From contig WRDF01000002.1 in NCBI GenBank assembly GCA_009783565.1, forward strand, positions 62,001-126,000: a DNA stretch of 64,000 nt, in the 5' to 3' direction. A program made the position numbers and the translations under genes. A model generated the notes under the pieces. It saw nothing but the letters and a program-made list of their open reading frames with translations, ran no database searches and was not told the DNA's origin. Below, piece by piece: positions 16,952 to 25,685 of the stretch. Position 1 is the first letter of the stretch. Every line of letters begins with the position of its first letter. The stretch is from Rikenellaceae bacterium. Its GTDB lineage: Bacteria > Bacteroidota > Bacteroidia > Bacteroidales > Rikenellaceae.

Positions 16952-17395
16952 CTACTCTGCGCATAAAAAACTATGTATGCCTCCCTTGCCCCACACAGGT
17001 GTGTTGCATTTATATATGACATAATCCAAAGTTTTGGGATGGCACTGACGGACAAGCGTTTGGTTATTACTTGTGTAATCAATTTCATGCCAGCATTTCG
17101 AAAGATATATCTCGCCGCCGGAGCATTGGTACGTACACAGGTTTTCATCTTCCCAGTGGCAGGCATTCAGCTCGGGGCAAAAAAGAAGACCGGCGGGACA
17201 CTCATGCTGAATCAGAACGCCATCGACGACTTCAAAATACTTGCTGCAATCACCGGGATGAGGAATGTAAATGGTTTCCATCGTCGCCCGCATGTAAATA
17301 TTCCCCGCTAACATTACGAGAAATACTCCCGTCAATACACAGTTTACTACGAAAAATACTCTGTCCGGAAACAAAGTCCGAATCATTTTTTTCAT
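16952..17395 (-). CDS. Membrane-anchored protein with peritrophin-A-like chitin-binding domain
   Basis: A 147-residue protein with an uncleaved-looking N-terminal helix (about 12-34) and a Cys-rich exterior. Residues 45-87 fit a type-2 chitin-binding (peritrophin-A, CBM14) domain: IPHPGDCSKYF, HECPAGLLF, PELNACHWEDENLC, with Cys at 50, 66, 73, 79 and 87. A second Cys-rich half (about 87-145) lacks a known match. CBM14 is mainly an arthropod and animal virus domain, so its presence here is notable. The lipoprotein encoded at 33359-34435 carries a degenerate relative. Base composition is more AT-rich than the flanks. Whether it binds chitin or another N-acetylglucosamine polymer is untested. 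Confidence 0.7.
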   Translation of the reverse strand: MKKMIRTLFPDRVFFVVNCVLTGVFLVMLAGNIYMRATMETIYIPHPGDCSKYFEVVDGVLIQHECPAGLLFCPELNACHWEDENLCTYQCSGGEIYLSKCWHEIDYTSNNQTLVRQCHPKTLDYVIYKCNTPVWGKGGIHSFLCAE

Positions 17396-17466
17396 ACACT
17401 CTCGGGTTTTTAGTTAGTTTCCCGTGTCTCCCTGTTAAACGCAGTATCGACAAATATAGAAATATT

Positions 17467-17496
17467 TTTGCGAAAACGAAAAAAAATCTATTTTTG
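17467..17496 (+). promoter_or_regulatory. Promoter of the DUF2795 gene
   Basis: TTTG (17467-17470), an 18-base spacer, and TATTTTTG (17489-17496), a match to TAnnTTTG. The leader is about 25 bases. Confidence 0.6.
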
Positions 17497-17528
17497 CACC
17501 CTCGAAACCATCTTGTATTATAAAAGGT

Positions 17529-17750
17529 ATGTACTGGACTCTTGAATTGGCATCCAAACTGGAGGATGCGCCCTGGCCTGCGACCAAAGACGAGCTGATA
17601 GATTATGCCGTGCGCTCCGGCGCGCCGCTCGAAGTGATAGAGAACCTCAACGAAATCGAAGACGAGGGCGAGATTTACGAAAGTATCGAGGACATCTGGC
17701 CCGATTACCCCAGTAAAGACGACTTCTTCTTTAATGAGGATGAATATTAG
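17529..17750 (+). CDS. DUF2795 domain protein
   Basis: A 73-residue acidic protein (MYWTLELASKLEDAPWPATK, then ELIDYAVRSGAPLEVIENL, then an Asp/Glu-rich tail). It matches the small DUF2795 family conserved in Bacteroidota. No catalytic motif is visible and its role is unknown. It has its own promoter at 17467-17496 and is flanked by leftward genes, so it is a single-gene unit. A pair of small palindromes follows the stop. Confidence 0.85.
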   Translation: MYWTLELASKLEDAPWPATKDELIDYAVRSGAPLEVIENLNEIEDEGEIYESIEDIWPDYPSKDDFFFNEDEY

Positions 17751-17758
17751 GGTTTGTT

Positions 17759-17820
17759 ATTGCGACCTAAGAGTCGCAATCTCTATTATCGAGTTAAATT
17801 GCGGGTTAAGCCCGCAATGA
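17759..17820. repeat. REP-like palindromes, family B
   Basis: Two short inverted repeats in tandem: ATTGCGAC-N6-GTCGCAAT (17759-17780) and ATTGCGGG-TTAAG-CCCGCAAT (17798-17818). They share the ATTGCG core of the other family B sites. The rest of the gap to 17960 holds no gene; it includes GC-rich inverted sequence near 17840-17905. Confidence 0.6.
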
Positions 17821-17959
17821 AAAAATAACCGGTAGGGGCGTGTCGCGTCTTTTTGCGACATGCCGCGTCATGCCGCCGCCCCATGCGGCGGGACGCTACA
17901 TTTCATTTCGCGTCTTTCGCCGCCGTCGGCGTGCCTGAGATCAAAATTGCGACGACCGG

Positions 17960-20881
17960 TTACTCCCTCTTGCAAATCTCGTTGTAGTCGCACATGCGGC
18001 AGGGCTTCGGGTCGGCACATTGAATGAACGGCCGTGAAGGGTCGAAAAGCGCGGCGAGCGTGGCGGCGAGCACGGCCTCGAATTCCGTTGCGTGAGCGGC
18101 GTATGAATCCACCTGCACGCCTGCGTTTTTTTCGACCGGCAGCGGCGAATAGTCGGGACGGTTCATCTCACGCACGTAATATAGTGCGGGCTGTACATCG
18201 ATGCCGGTCGAGCGGTGGAGCATCATGGCATAGAGCATGGTTTGCAACACGGCGGCATTCCAATCGGCGGGTTCGGGTGAGAACAATGCCGCTATATCCT
18301 TGAATATCAACCTCTCCGTACCGGTCTTATAATCCACGATCCGCAGCATATAGCCTCTGTTGCCGAGCCGCTCGATACGGTCGATACGGTCGGCGACTCC
18401 GCCGAATCGCACTGTGAGCCGTTCGCCCGTGCTCGTGCCGAAAGTGAACGGCAACGTAATGCGCCGTTCGAGTTCCGTGATCTTCACGCCGCATTGCGCC
18501 GCATCAAACGGCAGTATGCAACTGTTTATATAGTCGATTATCACACCACGCACCAACTGCAACTCGCCAGAATAATCCTCTGCACGCACGGCCATGCCCG
18601 CATCCTCGCCCATCGCCTCGCCGCCGAAATATTCGCTGGCTATCGCACTGTCCACAGCCTGTTCCACCCGCGCCGTTCCGCGAAGTCCTGCAACTGCCTG
18701 TAAATCAACGTCAAGCAAATCGGCATAGAGCGACTCCATCGCGCGGTGCAGAATATTCCCGAACATGGGAGCTTCGACCTCTTCGGTAGCCTCTTTTTCC
18801 GCCCGCAGGCGCGCCACCGAGTGGAAATAGAATTTCAGCGGACACTGCACATAATAGAAGAGCGCGGTCGGCGAGAGCGTGCGTCCTGTATTGTCTGCAT
18901 CACCTCTCTGGCCAGCACCGCCGCCGTCGGCGCAAAACTCCGAAAGTTGTGCCATGACCTGCGGTGTTTTTTCGACCGTGATAGGCTCGCGCGGCGCAAG
19001 GTTCACGCCTACGGCAATTTCACGCCGCTTCAATTCATGCGGCGATTCGTACTCCAACTGATAAATATAACGGCTCGGTTCGCCGCCGCGCCGCTCGTCG
19101 GCGCGCGACGAATAGACCAGATGCACGTTCGAGGCGCGCTGTAACAGCCGGTAAAAATAATAGGCATAAACGCCCTCGTGGTGCTGCGGCGTGGGCAGGC
19201 CGTACGCCAGCCGCAGATTGTACGGGATGAACGACGCGCCGCTGTTGAGATTGCCCGGAAACGTGTCATCGTTTGCCGACAGCAACAGCACATTCTCGAA
19301 GTCGAGGTTTCGTGTTTCGAGGATGCCCATCACCTGCACGCCTTCCAGCGGCTCGCCTTCGTAAGGGATGCTCACCGTTTGGAGCACGCGCCGCAACAGT
19401 GCGGCAAACGTACGCGGCGAAAGTTCTACCCCGCTGACCACGAGCGAGTTGGCGAGTTTATCGATACTTTCTGCAATGATGCCGAAAAATGCAGTCGCAT
19501 GAGTGGTGGCGATCATCGAAATTACGCTGCGCAGATAGTCGGCCAGCCCATGCCAGCCCTCTTGTGCGGGTTCGAAGACGGCGACATGGATACTTTCGGC
19601 CGGGAATCCGGCGGCCGTGACATAGATCTGCCGTCCGTCGGAAATCTCTTTCAACAACGCTGCGCCGCGCTCCACGCCATCGCCCACATACGGATGCTCC
19701 AACAGCCCGCGCACATCTTCGTGGTAGAATATCTGCACGCCGTCGCGAATGCGCTGCCGTTGCCGCAGCGTGATGAGCCGCTCTACGAAAGAATATGCGG
19801 GCGTGAGGTGCAGCGGATAGCCCATCGTGACGTTAATGCGCTCTGCCTCAGGCGGCATGGAATGGAGTACGGGGACTAAAAGATTCTCGTCCGTGAGCAC
19901 GATCGCCGTGCGTTTGTCGAGTGCGGCATCGCCTTGTGCATCACCGCTCCGGCAGCGCACGTCGGCGATAAACTCCGCCACATATTTACACTGCAAACTA
20001 TCCGACGGCGCGGCTACAACGGTGATATTCTTGGCCGCCGAAAAACCTTTATAGTCATAAGACAGCGCAACGCGCTGCGGAAACCGCCGCATGTTTTCGC
20101 GCAGAAAAAGCCCCGCCTCCTGCGTCTGGTCGTCGAGATAATAGTGGTCGTAATCCCAGAAAAACTCCGTCTTGTGTTCACGCGCGAGGTGCTCGAACAA
20201 CACTTTTTCACTTTCCGTCAGCGCATTGAATCCCGCGATAACGAACCGTTTCGGAAAATCGTTTACGGCGACTTCGCCCGCCTTTATCATCTCGGCCGCG
20301 CGGCGGTAGACCATCCCCGTATAGGCGAGTCCGGCATCCGCGAGCGCGGCGCGGAATTCATGGTAGATCGCCCCAAGCGTGTTCCAGATTTTTTTGAACT
20401 TCCGCTGCTCGTCGGAGTAATCGCGCTCCTCGCCGAAACTGCGCCAGAAACGCGTGACGACATCGCGCTGCTCCTGCGTGAGAGAATCGAACCCCGCGTC
20501 GATCTCCTTCAAGTCGGCAACATTCTTGAACAGCATATCGCTGTCGATCAGATACTTATCTACGCCGTCGAAGTCCGCCAGCAGCGTCTCGCCCCAGAAA
20601 TAGAACGCATCGAACGGCTCGTCGTGGTGGCGCGAATAGACTTTGTAAAGTTCGACGATAAGCCGCGTGCGGTCGGTCGCCGCCGTGCCCGCGATATCCT
20701 CCGCCAGCTCGTCTATCGACCGGAACGTCGGTTGCCAGACCGGCCGCGCCACGACCCGCGCAAGTGCATCGGTAAAAAAAATCCTTGCACGGCGGCTCGG
20801 AAACACGACTGTCAGCTCCGACACCCCGTCGCCGTACCGCTCATACAGATTCGCCGCCAGCTGCGCAAGGAAAGATTCCAT
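17960..20881 (-). CDS. addB: AddB/RexB-like PD-(D/E)XK nuclease
   Basis: A 973-residue protein with a helicase-like but inactive N-terminal part (VVFPSRRARIFF, about 25-36) and a C-terminal PD-(D/E)XK nuclease (RIVDYKTG, about 847-854). Conserved cysteines fit an iron-sulfur staple: one in YVQCPLKFYF (about 679) and three in CRMCDYNEIC at the C-terminus. This is the AddB-type subunit of the AddAB/RexAB recombinational repair nuclease. Its AddA helicase partner is not next to it in this window, which is unusual. The ATG at 20881-20879 has no nearby competitor. Confidence 0.88.
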   Translation of the reverse strand: MESFLAQLAANLYERYGDGVSELTVVFPSRRARIFFTDALARVVARPVWQPTFRSIDELAEDIAGTAATDRTRLIVELYKVYSRHHDEPFDAFYFWGETLLADFDGVDKYLIDSDMLFKNVADLKEIDAGFDSLTQEQRDVVTRFWRSFGEERDYSDEQRKFKKIWNTLGAIYHEFRAALADAGLAYTGMVYRRAAEMIKAGEVAVNDFPKRFVIAGFNALTESEKVLFEHLAREHKTEFFWDYDHYYLDDQTQEAGLFLRENMRRFPQRVALSYDYKGFSAAKNITVVAAPSDSLQCKYVAEFIADVRCRSGDAQGDAALDKRTAIVLTDENLLVPVLHSMPPEAERINVTMGYPLHLTPAYSFVERLITLRQRQRIRDGVQIFYHEDVRGLLEHPYVGDGVERGAALLKEISDGRQIYVTAAGFPAESIHVAVFEPAQEGWHGLADYLRSVISMIATTHATAFFGIIAESIDKLANSLVVSGVELSPRTFAALLRRVLQTVSIPYEGEPLEGVQVMGILETRNLDFENVLLLSANDDTFPGNLNSGASFIPYNLRLAYGLPTPQHHEGVYAYYFYRLLQRASNVHLVYSSRADERRGGEPSRYIYQLEYESPHELKRREIAVGVNLAPREPITVEKTPQVMAQLSEFCADGGGAGQRGDADNTGRTLSPTALFYYVQCPLKFYFHSVARLRAEKEATEEVEAPMFGNILHRAMESLYADLLDVDLQAVAGLRGTARVEQAVDSAIASEYFGGEAMGEDAGMAVRAEDYSGELQLVRGVIIDYINSCILPFDAAQCGVKITELERRITLPFTFGTSTGERLTVRFGGVADRIDRIERLGNRGYMLRIVDYKTGTERLIFKDIAALFSPEPADWNAAVLQTMLYAMMLHRSTGIDVQPALYYVREMNRPDYSPLPVEKNAGVQVDSYAAHATEFEAVLAATLAALFDPSRPFIQCADPKPCRMCDYNEICKRE

Positions 20882-20950
20882 TCAATTCAATTAAGAATTA
20901 AAAATTACGAATTTTGCGGTTTTCTATGAAAACCACGCGGCGGGACGCTA

Positions 20951-20977
20951 CATGTGTGCTTCTCAGCCTGCCGGATG
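20951..20977 (+). repeat. Degenerate family A repeat
   Basis: CATGTGTG, a short spacer, then CAGCCTGCCGGATG resembles the second half of the family A element. It lies in the gap between the GH2-like gene and addB. Confidence 0.4.
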
Positions 20978-21000
20978 ATAAAACTTGTGTGAACACTTTC

Positions 21001-22785
21001 CTAAAAAGGAATATTGAACGTTTGTTCGGTGAGGCGGATGAGGTGCGCTGGCAGAGCATTGCGGTTGCGCCGGCCGCCGAAAGCGATCGGTGCAGGATCG
21101 AACGCCTCGCGCGGGCGATAGACCGTAAGCTCGACCGTGAGCGGCGTGCCCCGTTTCGCTTTCCCGTACGTCACGGTGGCCGTAGCACTCTCACCGGCGC
21201 GAATCGATTCTGCGACCACCGTCTCGCCTCTTTCGACCACCCGTCGCCCCTGCCGTACCGTCCATATCAATGTCGCCGCGCGCAGCGGAGCGGTGAGATT
21301 GTTATTATGAATGATAAAAGTTCCCTCGCGCGGGCCTGTGCTTATAGTCGGCGCTGCGCCCGAAACCGCATCGGTTGCCGGTGTGGTTTCTATTCTCACG
21401 CGCCGCTCCAATCCCACAGGCGCTCGCGCGTGAAGTGCGGCGCGTAGCGCATCGGAGTTCCATTCGGCCTCGCCATCAAGGTAGACCACAGGACGGTAGT
21501 GTTCCAGCTCCCGAATCGCAAAATAACTCTCGTAAAGATTGTAACCGTTGGCGGAATTCTCGGCCAACGAGAACATTACGACCGACGGGTGATTTTTCGA
21601 GGTGCGGTACATCGTAACCGCGCGATCGACGAATGCCGCCGCCCACTGCGGATCGTTCGACGGGTTGCCGCCCACGGCGCGCGACTCTCCGTGCGCCCGC
21701 GTGTCGATGTCGGCCTGATTGCAGACGTACAGACCCAGGCGGTCGCACAGCGCATAGAACGCCTCAGGCTGCGGGGAACCGCGCACCTTGATGGTATTTA
21801 TGCCGCTCTGTTTCAGTGCGCGCAGTTCGCGTTCAGCCTCTGCCACTGAGCCGCCGAAAGAATAATCCGCCATGTGGATCGGCACGGGGCGGTTATTGAT
21901 AAACAGTTCGCCATCGCGCACATCGACCGTGCGCAGTCCTATATTATATGCCACGTATTCCGTAAACCGCCCCTCATGTTGCAGCCGCAGCGCGAGCGTA
22001 TAGGTGCTCGGCGACTCATGCGACCAGGGGCGCGGGTCGGGAATATTGACAAAAAACCGCACCGTATCCTCCAATTTCATCTCGAAATCGGCGTCGCGAT
22101 GACCATACGGGCCGGGCCGTCCGTCCGGGTCGAACAGCGCGTAATAGACGCGCACGCTTTTCGGATTCAACAGGTGGCTCTTCACGATTACGCCCAATTC
22201 AAGGCTGGTTATATCGCCCGCAAGATTGGCGCGCGCCGTGTAATCGCGGATGCGTATGCGCGGTTGCGAGACCACGTATGTCTCGCCTGTTATGGCAGGC
22301 GGCGTTTGTGCGGATTGCAAAATTGCCGACGCGGGGTCGCGCAGAACGGTGATCTCGACGGTGTTAGGCCCTTCTTGCGATGCAGCCGTAACGTCGAACT
22401 CCGCCGCCGTGCGCCCGCTCTGGTTATAACCTGCCTCCGTGCCGTTTACCCGCACCACATAACTGCTCGTCGCCGCACCGATATGTAGAAAGTGCTGGCG
22501 TTCGAGCCACGCGAACGGCACGCGGAAAATACCCGTGTAGACGGCATTGCCTGCGCCGTCCGTCGTGCGTGCCCACTCTGCGATAGGACGGAAATAACGC
22601 GACTGCTCGCTGCGGTCGCCTGCAATGGCTTCATCCTGCGACGCATAGCTCACAGTGCGCATTCGCGGCTGTTCGCGGTTTATTTCGACAGGCTCGGCAC
22701 GCCGCCCGACGTCGTCTGGGATTTGGGCGTATGCCATGCTCGACAGCAACATGAGAGCGGAAAGGCAAATGATATGGTTTTTCAT
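21001..22785 (-). CDS. GH2-like secreted protein with altered catalytic residues
   Basis: A 594-residue protein with a Sec signal peptide (MKNHIICLSALMLLSSMAYA). It carries a GH2 sugar-binding jelly roll (about 60-150: YTGIFRVPFAW, VRVNGTEAGYNQSGRTAAEFDVT), an Ig-like middle (about 185-290) and the first part of the TIM barrel (about 290-450: GINTIKVRGSPQPEAFYALC). GH2 enzymes have WSLGNE with the acid/base Glu last; here the site reads FSLAENS, so Glu409 and Asn410 are swapped. The barrel then breaks off before the nucleophile region and is replaced by a beta-rich C-terminus. It is probably not a normal glycosidase; a binding or scaffold role is inferred. Confidence 0.8.
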   Translation of the reverse strand: MKNHIICLSALMLLSSMAYAQIPDDVGRRAEPVEINREQPRMRTVSYASQDEAIAGDRSEQSRYFRPIAEWARTTDGAGNAVYTGIFRVPFAWLERQHFLHIGAATSSYVVRVNGTEAGYNQSGRTAAEFDVTAASQEGPNTVEITVLRDPASAILQSAQTPPAITGETYVVSQPRIRIRDYTARANLAGDITSLELGVIVKSHLLNPKSVRVYYALFDPDGRPGPYGHRDADFEMKLEDTVRFFVNIPDPRPWSHESPSTYTLALRLQHEGRFTEYVAYNIGLRTVDVRDGELFINNRPVPIHMADYSFGGSVAEAERELRALKQSGINTIKVRGSPQPEAFYALCDRLGLYVCNQADIDTRAHGESRAVGGNPSNDPQWAAAFVDRAVTMYRTSKNHPSVVMFSLAENSANGYNLYESYFAIRELEHYRPVVYLDGEAEWNSDALRAALHARAPVGLERRVRIETTPATDAVSGAAPTISTGPREGTFIIHNNNLTAPLRAATLIWTVRQGRRVVERGETVVAESIRAGESATATVTYGKAKRGTPLTVELTVYRPREAFDPAPIAFGGRRNRNALPAHLIRLTEQTFNIPF

Positions 22786-22833
22786 CTTAATGATGACAGT
22801 TTATATAATTTTTCGATGTCTTTCACAAATGCG

Positions 22834-22907
22834 GCCCGCAGCCACCGGCGGCGTAGGGCCGCTTGATCTTCGCTTTGCTCAGAGCAACCCTACGCTGGCT
22901 GCGAGCC
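22834..22907 (-). terminator. Imperfect hairpin after the BatB-like gene
   Basis: GCAGCCA and GCGTAGGG on one side pair with CCCTACGCTGGCTGC on the other, with a six-base bulge and a long centre. It lies between the leftward VWA gene and the GH2-like gene and may terminate or stabilise the former's mRNA. Confidence 0.4.
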
Positions 22908-22917
22908 GCCCAATTTT

Positions 22918-23931
22918 CTATTTAAAAACATTAAACCGTGCGAGGATGCGGCTTTTGCGGCCGAGCATCAGCATTTCGACCAGCAGCAACGCCAGCGCGG
23001 CAATGAGCAGCCAGCGGAAATACTCGTGCCACTCGTCGAAAACCATCGCGCGGAATGTCACACTCTCCGTATTGTTCACCATCTCGACGATCTCCGTGAG
23101 ACCGATACTGCGGTTCGTCGCGCGGACGTACGCCCCGCCCGCTGCCAGCGCCACCCGCTGCAACATCGCCTCGTCGAGCTTGCTCACCACGATCTGCCCG
23201 TTCTCGTCGCGGATATAGTCGCCGTCGAGCATTATGGGCGACCCTTCGGGAGTGCCGATCCCGATAGTATGGATGACGATTCCGCGTCCGGCCGCAAGCA
23301 TTGCTGCTTCTAGCGGGTCATCTTCGTGGTTCTCGCCGTCCGAGATGACGATCATCACGCGGCTGCCCTCGCTCATCGACGAAAACGAGTTCGCCGCCAG
23401 CTCGATAGCCGCACCCATTGCCGTGCCCTGCTCGACCACCATGTTGGTAGACAGGCGATTAACGAACGTGCGCGCTGTCACGAAGTCAGACGTTATTGGC
23501 AGCAGCACGTATGCCTCGCCTGCAAAAACAACGATTCCCACGCGGTTTTGCCCCAAATCGTTCATCAATCGCCCGATTGCAATTCTTGTGACTTCCAGAC
23601 GGTTGGGCCGCAGGTCTTCCGCCAACATGCTGTTCGACACATCGACCACCAGCATCAATTCCACTCCCGTGCGCTCGCGCTCCGTGAGTTTCGACCCCGA
23701 CTGCGGGCGCGCCAAAGCCGTGACTATAAGCGCAATAGCCGCAAGCAACAGGATGAATTTGTTACGCATTCTGCGCGGCGAGGCATCGGGCATCAGTTGT
23801 GCGACTGTCTGCGGATCACCGAACTTCCGTACGCGCCTTTTCTGCATCTGCAACGCGACGATCCATACCCCGACCATCAGCGGCACGAGCAGCAGCAGAT
23901 AAAACATATATGACGATGCGAATCGGAACAC
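22918..23931 (-). CDS. BatB-like VWA domain membrane protein
   Basis: A 337-residue protein with membrane helices at about 8-28, 58-76 and near the C-terminus (about 308-325). Between them is a von Willebrand factor A domain with an intact MIDAS motif (VVDVSNSM, Asp97, Ser99, Ser101) and VISDGENHEDD. This is the BatA/BatB layout of the Bacteroides aerotolerance locus, which normally follows a MoxR ATPase and DUF58 protein; neither is present here, so this copy is detached or belongs to another set. The start is GTG at 23931. Confidence 0.88.
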   Translation of the reverse strand: MFRFASSYMFYLLLLVPLMVGVWIVALQMQKRRVRKFGDPQTVAQLMPDASPRRMRNKFILLLAAIALIVTALARPQSGSKLTERERTGVELMLVVDVSNSMLAEDLRPNRLEVTRIAIGRLMNDLGQNRVGIVVFAGEAYVLLPITSDFVTARTFVNRLSTNMVVEQGTAMGAAIELAANSFSSMSEGSRVMIVISDGENHEDDPLEAAMLAAGRGIVIHTIGIGTPEGSPIMLDGDYIRDENGQIVVSKLDEAMLQRVALAAGGAYVRATNRSIGLTEIVEMVNNTESVTFRAMVFDEWHEYFRWLLIAALALLLVEMLMLGRKSRILARFNVFK

Positions 23932-24029
23932 GTTATTTCAATTAAAATTACAAGTTTCGCGGTAGCCAATAAGCCACGCGCGAATGTATCGCTGCCGAAC
24001 GAACGCGAAAAATCTGCGGATTATTATGC

Positions 24030-25340
24030 CTATTCCGTAACGCGCCGTATCTCCGCCCCGAGAGCATTGAGCCTAAGGTCGATGTTCTGATACCCGCGGT
24101 CGATTTGCTCGACGTTCTGGATGCGGCTCACTCCTTTGGCCGACATGGCGGCGAGCAGCAGCGCGACTCCCGCACGAATATCGGGCGACGACATCGTCGT
24201 GGCGCGCAGGCGTACGCTATGTCCGTGCCCGATGACCGTTGCGCGGTGAGGGTCGCAGAGGATTATCTGCGCACCCATATCGATGAGTTTGTCCACAAAG
24301 AACAGGCGGCTTTCGAACATTTTCTGGTGGATCAGCACCGCTCCCTTAGCCTGCGTCGCCACCACCAGGAATATCGACAGCAGGTCGGGCGTCAGTCCCG
24401 GCCACGGCGCATCGGCGATGGTCATTATCGACCCGTCGATGAAACTCTCTATCGTATATTGCTCCTGCTCAGGGATATATATGTCGTCGCCGCGTTGCTC
24501 GAAATGTATGCCCATGCGCCGGAACTGTTCGGGTATGATGCCCAAATCGGGATACGAAACGTCCTTTATCGTTATCTCCGACCGTGTGAGCGCGGCCATT
24601 CCGATAAAGCTGCCCACTTCGATCATATCGGGCAACATGCGGTGCTCGGTGCCGCCCAGCCGCTCCACGCCCTCGATGGTGAGCAGGTTCGACCCTATGC
24701 CCGAAATCTTCGCACCCATACGGTTTAGCATCTTGCAGAGCTGTTGCAGATATGGTTCGCACGCAGCGTTGTAGATTGTCGTAAAACCCGGCGTCAGCAC
24801 CGCTGCCATCACCACATTCGCCGTCCCCGTCACCGATGCCTCGTCGAGCAGGATGTAAGCTCCGCGCATATCCCGCCCTTCGACCGTGAAGAAACTGCTG
24901 CCGGTGTCGAAATTGAACCGTGCACCCAGTTTTTCGAACCCGATGAAGTGTGTATCCAGCCGCCGCCGCCCGATCTTGTCGCCGCCCGGTTTAGGCATAT
25001 AGCCCACGCCGAAACGCCCCAACATTGGGCCCAGCAGCATCACTGAACCGCGCAATTTCGACGCGCGCCGACGGTAATCTTCGGTCTTCATGTACTCCAC
25101 ATCGATATTCGCCGCACGGAAAGCGTACTTCCCCGTGCCGAGTTTTTCGACCTCGACGCCCAGCCGTCCCAGCAGGTCTATCAGTTGCAGGCAATCCACG
25201 ATCTCCGGTATATTCTCGATGACCACGCGCTCGGGGGTCATCATCACGGCGCACAGTATCTGCAACGCCTCGTTCTTTGCTCCCTGCGGCGTGATATCGC
25301 CCCGCAGTCTATGTCCGCCGACAACTTCGAATTCCATCAT
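24030..25340 (-). CDS. murA: UDP-N-acetylglucosamine 1-carboxyvinyltransferase (Asp variant)
   Basis: The enzyme transfers enolpyruvate from PEP to UDP-GlcNAc in the first committed step of peptidoglycan synthesis. I start it at the ATG 25340 (MMEFEVVGGHRLRGD); the frame is open further upstream but that sequence is not conserved. The reading frame gives about 436 residues. The active-site loop reads KPGGDKIGRRRLDTH, with Asp121 where most MurA enzymes have Cys (Cys115 in E. coli). Known Asp variants are insensitive to fosfomycin. It is leftward and apparently monocistronic. Confidence 0.95.
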   Translation of the reverse strand: MMEFEVVGGHRLRGDITPQGAKNEALQILCAVMMTPERVVIENIPEIVDCLQLIDLLGRLGVEVEKLGTGKYAFRAANIDVEYMKTEDYRRRASKLRGSVMLLGPMLGRFGVGYMPKPGGDKIGRRRLDTHFIGFEKLGARFNFDTGSSFFTVEGRDMRGAYILLDEASVTGTANVVMAAVLTPGFTTIYNAACEPYLQQLCKMLNRMGAKISGIGSNLLTIEGVERLGGTEHRMLPDMIEVGSFIGMAALTRSEITIKDVSYPDLGIIPEQFRRMGIHFEQRGDDIYIPEQEQYTIESFIDGSIMTIADAPWPGLTPDLLSIFLVVATQAKGAVLIHQKMFESRLFFVDKLIDMGAQIILCDPHRATVIGHGHSVRLRATTMSSPDIRAGVALLLAAMSAKGVSRIQNVEQIDRGYQNIDLRLNALGAEIRRVTE

Positions 25341-25397
25341 AATTCTATAAATTTTTACCCGTTCAGCAAAGTAAACTATAATTTTTCGGAAAAACAA

Positions 25398-25440
25398 ACA
25401 CGCGCGTGCGTTTTCCGGCCTGCCGGGCGCACGCGTGCAC
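25398..25440 (+). repeat. Family A repeat upstream of murA
   Basis: ACACGCGCGTGCG, TTTTCCGGCCTGCCGGG and then CGCACGCGTGC. It contains both palindromic parts of the family, here flanked by a second copy of the ACGCGTG arm, so a larger inverted repeat can form. Confidence 0.7.
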
Positions 25441-25478
25441 CGTCTGAAAAACTTATTGTGAATAAATTAACACGAAAG

Positions 25479-25511
25479 TTTGGCGGGTTCGGATATTAAT
25501 TAGTAACTTCG
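25479..25511 (+). promoter_or_regulatory. Promoter of korAB
   Basis: TTTG (25479-25482), a 21-base spacer and TAACTTCG (25504-25511), a one-base variant of TAnnTTTG. It predicts a leader of about 170 bases that includes a family A repeat. I see no recognisable riboswitch in the leader. Confidence 0.5.
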
Positions 25512-25613
25512 CGGGCAAAATCAGGGAACTTGTAAAAAATCCGAAAATACTGCGTTCACGCTTCCTCGCCGAAATGCTCATTTACGTCTAAGTAAACTTG
25601 CACCGAAAAACGG

Positions 25614-25644
25614 GCATCCGGCAGGCTGGAAAACGCGCGCGTGT
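25614..25644 (-). repeat. Family A repeat in the korA leader
   Basis: GCATCCGGCAGGCTGG, AAAA, then CGCGCGCGTGT. It is oriented against korA transcription, unlike the copies found at gene ends. Confidence 0.7.
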
Positions 25645-25685
25645 CTTGGATTTTGGCAAGCCCCTATCATCTATAAACCTTGATC

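Noticed and set aside
17840-17905. GC-rich inverted sequence after the DUF2795 gene as a small RNA
   Set aside because: Only short overlapping GC palindromes; no promoter or T run.
25512-25685. Long korA leader as a possible riboswitch
   Set aside because: Only a dispersed repeat and short irregular stems are present; no known aptamer core.
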